Source: Arcuatula senhousia (taxonomy: Eukaryota; Mollusca; Bivalvia; Mytilida; Mytilidae). From it: a stretch of DNA of 64,000 bases. The notes below the pieces were generated by a model that was not told the origin of the DNA, did no database searches, and worked only from the letters and a program-made list of their open reading frames with translations. The stretch's first letter is position 1; each line of letters opens with the position of its first letter. Position numbers and translations under genes: made by a program. The stretch lies in the NCBI GenBank assembly GCA_963971305.1, contig OZ020306.1, forward strand, positions 54,720,686 through 54,784,685, written 5' to 3'. Below are positions 1-10,631 of this stretch, one piece after another.

Positions 1-85
1 ACAGGTTTGATTGATTGTTGACTTTGTATCATAAGTTGTAATCGTCTTTTGAATGTTATTCCTTATGTTCGTGTTATATTTTCAG

Positions 86-324
86 GCCATGTTTTACATC
101 AACAAGAATTTCAAAAACCCTTCAGAGGACATTACAGTTCAGAAGACATGGAGCTTGCTTTGGCTGCCGTCATCCAAGGCAAAATGAATCAAAGCCAAGC
201 AGGGAGGGTATTTGGGGTACCACAGCCGGCTATTTCATATCAGTATAGGAAAAGATTAAAAATTCTAGAAACTCAAATGGCTATTACTAAAGAGGGGAAC
301 AAGAAATCTCAAGATTCGGAATAA
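86..324 (+). CDS. Alternative 3' exon psq1: pipsqueak-type helix-turn-helix
   Basis: Terminal coding exon of the transcription-factor locus whose shared 5' exons lie left of the window. The acceptor TATTTTCAG ends at 85. The first codon is split (one base from the previous exon, phase 1) and the exon encodes about 78 residues to a stop at 322-324. It holds one HTH_psq domain: an acidic first helix with EDMELALAAV, then GKMNQSQAGRVFGVPQPAIS, the usual psq recognition-helix region, followed by a basic tail (YRKRLK). The family binds DNA through the major groove. AATAAA at 320-325 overlaps the stop codon, so cleavage could follow at once. It differs from the other three psq exons in having QPAIS, not QPTIS, and SYQY, not SR. 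The domain call is firm; membership of a shared transcript is inferred from phase and context. Confidence 0.82.
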
Positions 325-2430
325 AATATATTAAGATATAAGACTGAGAGCCTTAGATTTTGATTATTTAGTGAAATAATTGAACTAGTTTGGAGCTATA
401 GTTGTAAGATGTTACAGGCAAAACAACATTTTTTAAAATATTTGATATGGTTTTCTTGTTGAAAAAAATTAACTTGCTTGAAATGCAAATTTAACTGCTG
501 TCGTTAAATGGTTAGAAAAGTTTTAAGCTACAAAATGAGCGACTGTTGGATCAAATGGGCAAAAATAAGGTTTGGGACCAGGCATTAATTTTATAGAAAT
601 AGAAAGCATTTTTTGGTCTTTCTTGATATTATGTATATATATGGATAATGTACATTTTCGTATTATCTCTTGTACATATACATTTTTGTCATCAATGAAA
701 ACATTGTCCATATGTTGTTATATTTCTTTTTATGTAATTTTCTTACAATGTAATTGAAAATAAAAATAATTAAATTGTAAACTATTTGTTATTAGTTCCG
801 ACAAAAATGCATTTAACTTTCGTAACCACAGCTCAAATAGTCAAAACGTATTTATCAAATAGCATTTATAACCAAACTGAAACTTCTCTTTCTATATATA
901 GAAGATAACGGGATGTGTACGCGACATAACCTACAACAATATTACCGATACTTTTTAAAAAATCCACAACGGAAAACAGCAAGACCAGCGGTCGCAGCTC
1001 GCTGTTTTGCAATTGTACAACTTTTACAAGAAAAGGGTCTATAAAAAATAACGCTCGAAAGACTTGTCGAAACACATTTTCAGCCATCTTTTCCCATATG
1101 ATTATAAGACATCACTTTATTTACCAGAGATACTCTAGCACAAATGTAAAATTAACTTGAAGAACATGTTGTCTTACATTATAACCTTAAACATATTTAG
1201 TTTTAAAACATCAACAATATCCATGACTTGGCAAAATAATACTGGAACGTTTGAATTGACATACAGAAAAGGCACACATAAAATAATTCTAATAATTTGA
1301 ACATTAGTCCAAATGTCAACTTTGTGACATTTGTTTTATAAGTTCTATTGATTTGCTTATAAATGCAATACTACAAAGACTTTAGTGAGAACTGCAATCA
1401 GGGTTAAGGTCTGACAGAAAGAATAATCCTTCTTGTGTAAGCCAAACTATTGATGTAACAGCTAATTGTGGATATATTTTATTGGCATTAGTTTTCGTGG
1501 TGTCCTTAAAATAAGCAGTTATTTGGAATATAGATTCCTTGAATCGCAAATGTTTAACTAGAAGTAATCAATATTAGATTAGCACTTCGTTAATATATAT
1601 ATAATTTCGTGATTGGCGTTCGTCCACGAAAACCCAACGAATATCAGTACAATGCATTAGATTGAACATTATATTTTTATTTTAAGGAAATAATCACTAG
1701 TTTAATTGCTATTGATTTTAAATGTTTTTCGCTTATTTGGGATATTTTGCGACCTCGAGTTGTACCTGCATAATTAATCAGAATATAAATAGTATACTCT
1801 CGTATAATGTTTGGGATATAATTGCTCATATTGAACTTCTGTTGCTCCTAAGATGTTGTCTTCACTCAAGAAAATGTATGGGAGATTTTATTCATCTTCG
1901 AGATAAAGAGGAAGGTTGTTGTTGTGATTTTGATTAGTGTTGCATTACAATATCTAGTTGTTTATTAGCAACTTGACGGTTGCTTCAAGAGAAGGAGTTG
2001 CTTAGTCATAAGCATTAGAGTCTTCATTGTCTTTTTGTCACGTAAAATTACTTTGCTTATATAAGTATTATGCGTTACAATTTGTACAACTGTCTCCAAT
2101 TACTACTGATCTTGTCCTTGTCTTTATGACATCGGGGAATTGAAAATCCTCTAGTACTACATTTCTCTTGACTTATTCAAAATAACATTTTTAGTATGTC
2201 TTACATGTATGGCTTCATATTGTTTAAAAAAAAAAAAAAAAAATTCAGACATCATAACAGCATGAACAACTGATCAGTGGCTTTAAAAATCATACAGCTC
2301 GACTTGAGGGGCCTTAAAAAAACTTAGTTGAGAAATTATAATAAAACAAAAATGACAAAGTTGTCTGACAAATTTGTATAACCAAGCTTAAAGTACAAAG
2401 TAATAGTTGTTTTATTTTTTTTTTCTTTAG
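325..2430. other. Non-coding stretch after psq1
   Basis: No convincing coding exon. It contains a second AATAAA near 758, a copy of the dispersed GTACGCGAC-type repeat (about 884-1090), a 10-bp inverted pair GTTTTCGTGG/CCACGAAAAC (1491-1500 and 1623-1632) that may bound a small element, and a poly-A run near 2230. It acts as the 3' UTR of psq1 and as intron for the downstream isoforms. Confidence 0.5.
884..1090 (+). repeat. Dispersed repeat copy (GTACGCGAC family)
   Basis: This contains AGATAACGGGATGTGTACG, then CACAACGGAAAACAGC and an AAGAAAAGGGTC-like tail. The same ordered blocks recur at about 33235-33540, 42897-42985, 43903-44195 and 49146-49450. No coding capacity or clear termini are seen. 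It is probably a non-autonomous element that is abundant in this genome. Confidence 0.6.
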
Positions 2431-2564
2431 GTCATCTTCAGCAAGGAATTTTACCATCCCACCAAACAGTGAATTCATACCCTCCGACCATTGTGCCTTC
2501 TAGTTCGATTATTGATTTAGGTGTGCCAGTGCCAGTTGGTATTCATCAGTCAGTGTTTGTTGAG
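2431..2564 (+). CDS. BEN-isoform entry exon (exon a)
   Basis: Internal coding exon. The acceptor is a long T tract ending CTTTAG at 2430; the donor GTGAGT starts at 2565. It is open in one frame throughout: entry phase 1, exit phase 0, 44 full codons plus the split one. The peptide is low-complexity and rich in P, V, S and I (for example PPTIVPSSSIIDLGVPVPVG), like a linker between an N-terminal domain and a DNA-binding domain, with no recognisable fold. It joins in frame to the exon at 3172 and so forms the first of three exons of one module. Exon boundaries are inferred from splice consensus and reading frame. Confidence 0.68.
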
Positions 2565-3171
2565 GTGAGTTAATTGTAGTTATACTGTGATATTTTTATT
2601 CTGCAACATGATACATAGTAAATATTTTATGAACGGATATGGAGTAAATGGACATGAGACCATAACAGTATACTCCAACTGCAAATATTTTTAATGAGCG
2701 GTATGGCCGTTCGGAATTTTATTCTTCGACAGCAGCACTAGAACCCAAACAAATTCCACAAAAAAAACAATTGTTGAAAATGCATATAACCAAATGAAAT
2801 CCGAATATTAAGTAACAAATACATCTAAGGACAAACTACATGGAGGGAGTTAAATCTTAGGTTTAAGAATTTACATAAGATAATACATGTAATAGTTACA
2901 ATCAAAGTGTACAAGAGAGATACAATCTCATGCACAAGTACATTAAATCTAAGAAAAATAAAGAGCATGTATCTGAAAAACGCTATTTCGATAAAATTAT
3001 TTAAAACTTATTATGGATTTGATTTGATTTGTGTTTAGTGTAAAATTAAACTATTATTTTCACTTTTATTTTGAAAAAGAATTGAAACAAAACACAATGA
3101 ATTTTTAGTTTTCGTTGAAATATTGATAAGAAATTACCCAGTTCTTAAATTGAATGTTGTTTTCTTTTCAG

Positions 3172-3385
3172 CAAAAACCACTGATTAAAACAAGCAATAA
3201 TTTATACAGTGATGTCTTAGTATACCCTGGTAAACTAAAGAACATTGAGATCAGTGCCGTTTCTAACAGAAACCCTGCTTCATTTCTCCTGAATAAAGTT
3301 GTAGACCTGGTATTCAGCAAGGAGGAATTAAAAAATGCCAATGGTGTCAACTCACTAAACCATCATAAGATTATGGCTGTCAAAG
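3172..3385 (+). CDS. BEN-domain exon b (first part of BEN domain)
   Basis: The acceptor TTTTCTTTTCAG ends at 3171 and the donor GTAATG starts at 3386. Entry is phase 0 and exit phase 1. About 71 residues begin with QKPLIKTSNN and contain the first half of a BEN domain: NPASFLLNKVVDLVFSKEEL, then NANGVNSLNHHKIMAVKG. BEN domains typically show a hydrophobic helix, an F(T/S)xEEL turn, an N/G-containing loop and a K-x-x-A-[IV] helix, all visible here. BEN proteins bind DNA and act in transcription and chromatin. The frame stays open past the donor, so an unspliced form would end at a stop at 3427-3429 inside the helix; splicing to 3844 restores the C-terminal helices and is preferred. Confidence 0.72.
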
Positions 3386-3843
3386 GTAATGAAAACATTA
3401 TAGATGCTTGTAAATTGATGTCAAAATAATAGTTAAACTCATTTATTTTCGTGTGTATTAATAAATTGGATTGATAAAAAGGACCGTTTGTTGATTCTTC
3501 ATTTCGGACTTCTGAAGTTCTAAGAATATAGATCAATGTTAGACATCCTTTTATGGTGCATCAAATTTCGTGGGTCAAGTCTAGCCACATAATCACGAAC
3601 ATGATACCCTACGAATAATGCTGAAACTATAGTGAAAAAGTTGTAGAAATGTCTGAAAAGTAAAATTACTAATTTAATTAAAACTCCAGCAAAGTTAATT
3701 GGACCTGCCTTTAATACATATAAAACAATATATACCAGTTTGAGTGCGTACACAATTCATAATTAAAAGTGGAACATTGTTTTAACTTAACTAGAAATGA
3801 TTTTTATAAATGATATCCTGATGTTATTCTTTTTGTATTTTAG

Positions 3844-3965
3844 AGTATATGTTTGCAAAATGTACGGAAATGGGATTCGAACATCTGACACAAAAAGCAT
3901 TTAGTACCATTATCCAAAACAAGATGGGCAATTACAGATACCAAGACAGAAAGAAGCACACATAA
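3844..3965 (+). CDS. BEN-domain exon c (C-terminal half, stop)
   Basis: The acceptor TTTTTGTATTTTAG ends at 3843. The first two bases complete a Glu codon begun in exon b. Forty residues follow to a stop at 3963-3965, starting EYMFAKCTEMGF and including FSTIIQNKMGNYRYQDRKK. This is the expected C-terminal part of a BEN domain: aromatic plus a Cys/Trp-like helix, an internal I-x-x-K helix and a basic end. AATAAA at 4064-4069 gives a short 3' UTR. This makes the BEN isoform the only module in the array built from several exons. Confidence 0.7.
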
Positions 3966-6254
3966 AGGACAAATCCAAATTACTACTGTGTACATATTTG
4001 TCAATGAAAAGTGGCACGTGACTTTGTTCTCTTTTATATTTCTGTTATAATTTTTAGACCGTTAATAAATAGATAAAACACAGGCAAGGTTTCATTCATA
4101 CCACAGACCTCTGTATTTTTTGTCTCTAAGTCTGTCTCTTATTGTTCTAGATTGAAAACAATGAAATTCTGCTTAAATTTTTAATGTCAGGTTTCTATTT
4201 AACAGGGGGTTATTATGGTTAAATGTCTAAAGTAGCAGAAGTTCTGTTAGAACAAGAGTGTCAAAACACAAAATACTGATACCATAGGTGTTCTCTTGCA
4301 AATTCATAGGGTGGATATTATTTCTTTTGAGATGGACTGCATCATGCATTTGAAGTAAGGCTATTTCTATAGCCAATGTAAATTAAAAACACATTTTGAT
4401 TTTTAAGTTAAATGCTGTTTTTCTTTAGATTTGCTTTTTGCATATTTTTTTTTTTTTTTTTGGTTTTGTGTGTATTTTGTTGTTCCCGCAGAAGAGCGAA
4501 GCAGGGACATATAAATACCGGGCGTTCATCCGTGTGTGCGTGAGTGCGTCCATCAACTTTTTCCGGAACAGATTTCTCAGCTTCTATTATTCCTAGTAGG
4601 CTTTCGATAGTTGGTATGCAGCTTCAGGTACGGGTCTCATATGGTTGGACGTGTTTCCAGGTCTTTTCTGACTTCTTTGCGCTCTGCAGGGGAGCCATGA
4701 ATTTTGTTATTCTTGCTGTGTGTTTCTTAAATATTATTGTTCTCTGTGCCATTGAGTTTGTTTGCCTTTCGTACTTTCGTCATTCCAATACCACTGGTAC
4801 TGGTGTGCTTATTACACAGATTTGGTTGATGTTTTAACCTACAATTGTAAACAGTTATCTTGAATGAAAAGCATTTACAATCCGAGAAAATAACATCTTT
4901 TTATACGACCGCAAAAAAATGCGGACGTATAATGGTATGATGCTGTCGTCTGCGTCGTCTTAACTTTAATGTTCCCACAATAACTTTAGTTCTAGTTATC
5001 CGATTGCTATGAAATTTTACAATGATGTTCCTTACCATAAAAGGATGGATTGGATAGATTTTGGGGGTCCCCCTTTTTTCGTTTAGAAATTCGGGGCCAA
5101 AAAAGGGCAAAAAAATACTACTTTTTGTTTGTTTCCACAATAGCTTTAGTTTTAGTTATTTGATTGCTATGAAATTTGATATTGATGTTCCTTACCATAA
5201 AAGGATAAATGGGATTGATTTTGGGGGTCCCTCTTTTTTTCGTTTCGAAATTAGGGACCCAAAAGGGGCAAAAATTTCATATATATTATTTGTTTCCACC
5301 ATAACTTTGGTCCTAGTCGGTATATTGCTGTGAAATTTGTCAAGAATGTTTCTTACAAAAAAAGAATGAACCTGATGAATTTTCGTGCCCCTTTTCCCCC
5401 CGTTATGTAGTTAGGGGCCAAAATGGGGCCAAAATCGAAACTTTTTTATTTGTGGTCCGATATTGAAATTTTTTTTTGCATGTTTGTTCTCATCAAACAG
5501 GGGATACAAAATTAAGAATGAAATTTTCGACCTCCCCATTTTCCCCTATTACATAATTAGGGTCCAAAAGGGGCCAAAAATCGATTTTTTTTATTTGTGG
5601 TACAGTTTTGAAATTCCTTGTAAAATGTGGCTGTAAAGTCCTTCAAAGAATGCAGTGTCAAAAACCTTTGTCAGTCCACCAAAGAAGGCACGTGTCAAAA
5701 ATCTTTGTCAGTCAACCATGGGCTGCATGTGTCCAGAGCAATTGACTATCCATATTGGGCTTAAAAGGTACAGGGTTCAACGTGTTGCGGTCGTATCATG
5801 CTGGGCTCGGCGAAGCTTTTTATTAATAATTATTACAAAGCATAAAAAATCAAAAACTTAATTATGTATTTAATAGATTTTGAGTTTCTATGTTACCGAC
5901 GGGAAAGCAGGTTTTGTAATGAGCCGCTCCACTCCAACCGTCTATCTGTCAAATGATTTTTGTGTTGTCTGTAACCTGAACGGTAAAACAAGCAAAAGCT
6001 TTGAACATTGTAGAGTGATAAAAGACAATGAAGATCAGAAACAAATGTCATATAAAGTATGCATGTTGAAGTTTGAAAAATGCTAAGAGATAGAACAGGT
6101 TCAGATCAAGTCATATCTATGGATTTGTTATTGTTTACCCATAAGGATTATTGCGGAATATTCAAGATAAGTTTTTTTTTTTCTAGAAAATACAATATAC
6201 ATGTTATTAAAGACCGAACACCTTCTAAATAGCTTGTTTCATTGTATTCTTCAG
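3966..6254. other. Intergenic/intronic stretch with two inverted-repeat elements
   Basis: After the BEN poly-A signal at 4064 there is a GTTCCCGCAGAAGAGCGAAG-type repeat (about 4482-4840) and then the 4903-5796 element. Between 5800 and 6254 I see nothing coding beyond the acceptor region of psq2. Confidence 0.5.
4903..5796. mobile_element. Non-autonomous inverted-repeat element with internal tandem units
   Basis: Perfect 12-bp inverted ends, ATACGACCGCAA at 4903-4914 and TTGCGGTCGTAT at 5785-5796. The interior has about three to four diverged tandem units of about 160 bp, each with a block like TTTAGTTCTAGTTATCCGAT followed by GGGGCCAAAA-type sequence. There is no transposase. ORFs inside are repeat artefacts. 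A target-site duplication was not obvious. Confidence 0.7.
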
Positions 6255-6430
6255 GTTTTGGACGGAAGGACACCAGAGGACGTTCTTATCCACAAAACAT
6301 AGAGGCTGCAATTTTAGCTGTTACGTCAGGGAAATTCAACCAATCACAAGCAGCGCTTCTTTTTGGAGTCACACAACCTACTATATCAAGACGACTGGCA
6401 AAAATGGGGTTTAAAATGACTCAGAAATAG
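6255..6430 (+). CDS. Alternative 3' exon psq2: pipsqueak-type helix-turn-helix
   Basis: The acceptor TATTCTTCAG ends at 6254, entry is phase 1, and about 57 residues run to the stop at 6428-6430. This is the shortest module: FGRKDTRGRSYPQ, then one HTH_psq domain (NIEAAILAVTSGKFNQSQAA, then FGVTQPTISRRLAKMG). QPTISRR is the typical end of the second and third psq helices. There is almost nothing besides the domain, so specificity in this isoform would rest on the psq fold and whatever the shared front end supplies. No close AATAAA is evident; poly-A use is unclear. Confidence 0.82.
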
Positions 6431-8766
6431 TGCGAATTTGAAAAAGGACGAAATGTATAAATGACTTTGAATAGTAAAATAGTTTACAACAAATCATTTT
6501 TTTTCTTTTGAGTGAAGTTTATGCGCTAAAGGAATGATTCAACATATCTATTGGAGTGAGAACTGAGATTATTTACACACGTTACCTTTAATGTATTAAA
6601 GCTGTATTTTCTACTCGGCAACACAATGCTGTATAGTGTTTTCAAACCCAACAATCGACTGACAAAAAATAGGATATACTGGTTTTATCTTTGCACTTCC
6701 GGACTTTTTACATTCGTACCTCTCTGCTACTAATAATAGAAACTTGATTTCTCACAAAAAATATTGTTAGAACGCTGATAATATGTTCTTCATTCTAGAG
6801 AGTCGAGTCCCAAATAAAGAAATAATTCAGTTCATGCACATTCGTGAAACTTTATATATATTTACATGTATATGAATCAGCGTTAGAACGAATAAAAAGC
6901 ACACTCATTTAAAACCAACTAAAATGTCTAGTAATTACAGATAAAAAGAAATGCTGCTTAATATCTGTTTGACATTTTTCGGTTTCTACATACCTGCACG
7001 TTGCTGTATTCAATAATGTGATAAATACTTGAAATTAAGTACATGCATGTGAGATTTTGAACGCTGGCGGGTATTTGATAATGAACTCTAGAACATTACC
7101 AATCATGTTTTGGAAGCACCTGTTGAATCTCTATTTAATGGGGTTATTGCGTTTCGTTATAGTATCGCTGCATTTATTCTTTGTGTTATGTGTGTTTGAT
7201 TTAAGTTCAATATTATTTGTCTAGCATGTGAAGCTGAGTGAAGCATAGTTGTAACTTTACCGATAGCGGCAACTTTCAGTGAGCATCTCTATTTCACAAA
7301 AATGATAAATATTGGTATACATATGCCCAGTAGTAGCTTACCACAGTTCCGTCTCCATCTTTTGATCTCCAATTGGGCGACTGACATTTTTTTCATGAAA
7401 AGAAGCTCATAATTTTATAAAACTTGATTTGCTTATTTTATCATCGCTAGACTGTTTCAGCTTCATCCCCATCTTTTGCCCTTGATTTTGGATTTCCTGT
7501 TGAGAAGCTTTGACAATTTTCATTGGTATTTTAAGGACATGTAAGTTTAGGATTTTTTTATACCCCCGCTTCGAAGAAGAGGGGGGTATACTGTTTTACC
7601 CTTGTCCGTTCGTCCGTCCGTCCGTTTGTCCGTCCGTAACAAAACTTCCGTCGCAGTTTTCTAAGCAACTACATGAGATAGAGTTTTGATATTTTGTATA
7701 TAGCTTTATCCTATAGTACAAATGGTGTATACCGATTTTTTGCTCCTAGGTAGTTTACTTCCTGTTTACCGAATACTTAGGTTTTTACACATAATGGACA
7801 TAAATGCAAAATTTCCGTCACATTTTCCCAAGCAACTACATGAGATAGAGGTTTGATATTTTGTATACAGCTTTATCATATAGGACCATATGGTGTATAC
7901 TGATTTTATGGTCCTAGGTAGACTACTTCCTGTTTACGGAATACTAGGGTTTTTACACATAATGGACATAAATGCAAAATTTCCGTCACAGTTTCCCAAG
8001 CAATTACATGAGATAGAGGTCTGATATTTTGTATATAGCTTTATCCTGTAGTTCCATATGGTGTTTAGTGATTTTATGTTCCTAGGTCAACTACTTCCTG
8101 TCTGCAGAGTATTCAAGCTTGTATGCATGGCTTAGTTTGGGGAGCGGGGGTATCACTAGTGAGCATTAGCTCACAGATTTACTTGTTTTCACAACAAATA
8201 ATGCATTTATGAATGAATATTGGAATAACGAGGTATTCAATTCGTACCGGCAGGCGAAACATGTTAAATTCTGTTATTGTTTCTTTGCATCTCTGACGTA
8301 CGCTTTTATACTATTAACTATAAATATATGTTGAAGGTGTATGGCAAAATGAAGATGACAGCGCATCGATTAAACATCAAACATACATGTAAAAATAAGA
8401 TATCTCAATTGAAATATTTGCTTTGCACCCTTAAAATGTTACTGCTTGAAGTTTGAAAATATTGTCTTTATCTTGTACATCATATCAAACACGAACATTA
8501 GAAATAGTTCACAAATTTTGTTTTCAAAATTAAAGCTAAACATTGATCTCCCAAAAGTTATTAACAGTGTGTAGTTTATACTTTTACTTAATCATACTAA
8601 TCATGAGTGATTTATAATTTAGCAGGAACAAGATATAAATACATGTTTCAAAAAAGTCCAGTTTTAAGTATATCATTTCAGATCTTGTTTAACCTTGTTT
8701 TGTGAGAGGTAATAATAATAATAATATTTATTAAGTTGCTTTCTCATTCGGTCTTTTTATTTGCAG
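6431..8766. other. Non-coding stretch between psq2 and psq3
   Basis: No coding exon recognised. It holds the inverted-repeat element at 7560-8153. The sequence around 7320-7390 (CATATGCCCAGTAGTAGCTTA) is an isolated fragment of the TGTCTCGCCTGC element family found whole at 9318 and 33542. A short AAT-type microsatellite lies near 8710. Confidence 0.5.
7560..8153. mobile_element. Inverted-repeat element (ATACCCCCGCT ends) with tandem units
   Basis: The left end ATACCCCCGCTTC (7560-7572) is mirrored at 8141-8153, where GGAGCGGGGGTAT reads as ATACCCCCGCTCC in reverse. A GTCCGTCCGTCCG run follows the left end. Three tandem units of about 168 bp follow; the block ACATGAGATAGAG begins near 7671, 7838 and 8006. 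Non-coding. A related element lacking a clear right end lies at 43103-43650. Confidence 0.7.
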
Positions 8767-9008
8767 ATCTTCAACCAAGAAGTGCCCGTGAGATAATACC
8801 CGACCCTCTAGATTATAGATTGAAGAAACATACACAGTACGAACCGGAAGACCTCGAAAAGGCTGTTCAAGCTGTACTGACAGGCACAATGTCCCAAATG
8901 AGAGCATCAACGGTTTACAACGTGTCACAGCCAACAATATCTCGCCATGTTATTCGTAGAAGAACACAGTTGAAGTTCCTGGACAAATATAATATTAATC
9001 TTCAATAA
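8767..9008 (+). CDS. Alternative 3' exon psq3: pipsqueak-type helix-turn-helix
   Basis: The acceptor CTTTTTATTTGCAG ends at 8766, entry is phase 1, and 79 residues run to the stop at 9006-9008. A 20-residue leader (LQPRSAREIIPDP) precedes one HTH_psq domain: YEPEDLEKAVQAVLTGTMSQ, then ASTVYNVSQPTISRHVIRRR. The Q-S of the other copies is Q-M here (MSQMRAS), a change in the turn before helix 2. A basic RRRTQ tail follows. AATAAA at 9176-9181 supports a terminal exon. Confidence 0.83.
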
Positions 9009-10416
9009 GGATAGTTCTGTCGCTGATTACATCACTGATGCGTTTAATCGGTTGTGCGTTTGTTAATATCAAACAACTTATGAGGTCAAAACGGCAAAAT
9101 AAGATTCGAGTGCTAAGGACATATTAAACCAGTGAACACTTGGCTGTTTTTTTTATATGCAACAGATAAATACGAAATAAACTTGTAGATTTTATTTTGT
9201 GATTGTCATTACCTGTTATTTGTTAAAGGCAATACAATTCAAAAGTCTTCAGTTGGAGAATAGTTTCCTTTACGAGTTCTTAGATAGTATTTGACCTTAA
9301 GGAATCATCTCGTTTTTTGTCTCGCCTGCGAAGCAGAGCGGGACATAGGTGTTACTTAATACCGGCGGCGGCGGCGGCGTTAACTTTTTGGAAAAGTTTT
9401 ATGAGCACCTCCATATCTCAAGAATTATAAGTCCTTGGTTGATGAAACTTGGGGTGCATATGCCCCAGTAGTAGCTTAGCACAGTTGCATCCCAATCTTT
9501 TGACCCTGACCGTGATTTTCCAGTTGAATGACTTTGAAAATTTTCAATACATATAATAGCAATGAAAAAGTTTTGCGAGCACCTCCTATCTCAAGAACTA
9601 TAGGTTCTAGGTTGATGAAACTTTGTATGCATATGCCTCAGTAGTAGCTTAGCACAATTGCATCCCCATCTTTTGACCTTGACCTTGATTTTACGGTTGA
9701 GTGACTTTGACAATTTTCAATACATGTAATAGCAATGGAAAGGTTTTGCGAGCACCTCCATATCTCAAGAACCATAGATCCTAGGTTGATGAAACTTGGT
9801 ATGCATATGCCCCAGTAGTAGCTTAGCACAGTTGCATCCCCATCTTTTGACCTTGACCTTGATTTTCCGGTTGAGTGACTTTGACAATTTTCAATACATA
9901 TAATAGCAATGGAAAAGTTTTGCGAACACTTTCATATCTTAAGAACTATAAGTCCTAGGTTGATAAAACTTGGTAATCATTTGTCCTATTTATAGCTTAG
10001 CACAGTTGCATCCCCATCTTTTGACCTTGACCTTGATTTTCTGGTTGAGTCACTTTGATTATTTGTATTGCATATATTAGCAATGTTTAAGTTCTATAAA
10101 CATCTTTTGACCTCAGAAACAATTCAAAATATAGTGGAAGTAAAAGAGAATAATTGTCTCTGATGGTGCTTGCAGGCGAGACATACTTTAGTGTTAACTC
10201 TTGTTTTTGAAATATGCTTGAACTTGGTTTAGTTTTTAAATGAGCAAAACATATATTTGTTGAAACCAACTGAACTGGAACCCAAAGAAATTAATTTCCT
10301 AAATAAAAGGAATGTTATTTATGAAACTAAGATATTGAATGAAATAGAAAAGAAAATGTATGCATTTGTTTGTCATTTCTCAAATAAAATGAATGAATAT
10401 TTCTCATTATTTTTAG
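9009..10416. other. psq3 3' UTR and intron with a TGTCTCGCCTGC element
   Basis: AATAAA at 9176 is the likely poly-A signal of psq3. The element at 9318-10183 fills most of the rest. Nothing else coding is seen; the frame open before 10417 is intronic. Confidence 0.5.
9318..10183. mobile_element. TGTCTCGCCTGC inverted-repeat element, copy 1
   Basis: Perfect 12-bp inverted ends: TGTCTCGCCTGC (9318-9329) and GCAGGCGAGACA (10172-10183). A GGCGGCGGCGGCG run follows the left end. About four tandem units of about 173 bp fill the interior, marked by TGCATATGCC near 9455, 9628 and 9802 and by TTTTGACCTTGACCTTGATT. A second full copy sits at 33542-34747. No transposase, so it would need one in trans. 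Confidence 0.8.
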
Positions 10417-10631
10417 TGTTCTCTAAAATATCCAGCATGATGATGTCAAAGAGAAGGGGCCGACATTTTACACAGGAAAACTTAGAGAAAGCCATTGATG
10501 CTGTACTGTCAGGACGTCTCACTCAGAGTGATGCTTCAAGGATTTACAAAGTATCACAACCTACCATATCAAGAAAAGTGAATCAATTGAAAGAATTGTC
10601 AAAGGATATTATTCATGAAACCAAAACTTAG
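10417..10631 (+). CDS. Alternative 3' exon psq4: pipsqueak-type helix-turn-helix
   Basis: The acceptor CTCATTATTTTTAG ends at 10416, entry is phase 1, and 70 residues run to the stop at 10629-10631. The leader VFSKISSMMMSKRRGRHFT carries a basic KRRGR patch that could serve as a nuclear signal. The HTH_psq domain follows (QENLEKAIDAVLSGRLTQSD, then YKVSQPTISRKVNQLKE). The open frame runs back to 10257, but the sequence before 10417 has no psq similarity and is preceded by a good acceptor, so the exon start is set there. AATAAA at 11026-11031. It is closest to psq3 in sequence (ENLEKAIDAVLSG beside EDLEKAVQAVLTG). Confidence 0.83.

Noticed and set aside
49..85. Upstream extension of psq1 to 49
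   Set aside because: A strong acceptor at 85 precedes the domain, and the residues before it show no psq-like or conserved character; it is intron.
7600..7640. GTCCGTCCG runs as possible structured regulatory motif or CpG island
   Set aside because: They recur at the same place in several inverted-end repeats and belong to those elements.
10257..10416. N-terminal 53 residues of the open frame before psq4
   Set aside because: AT-rich, no similarity to other modules, and a good acceptor at 10416 restores the shared phase.
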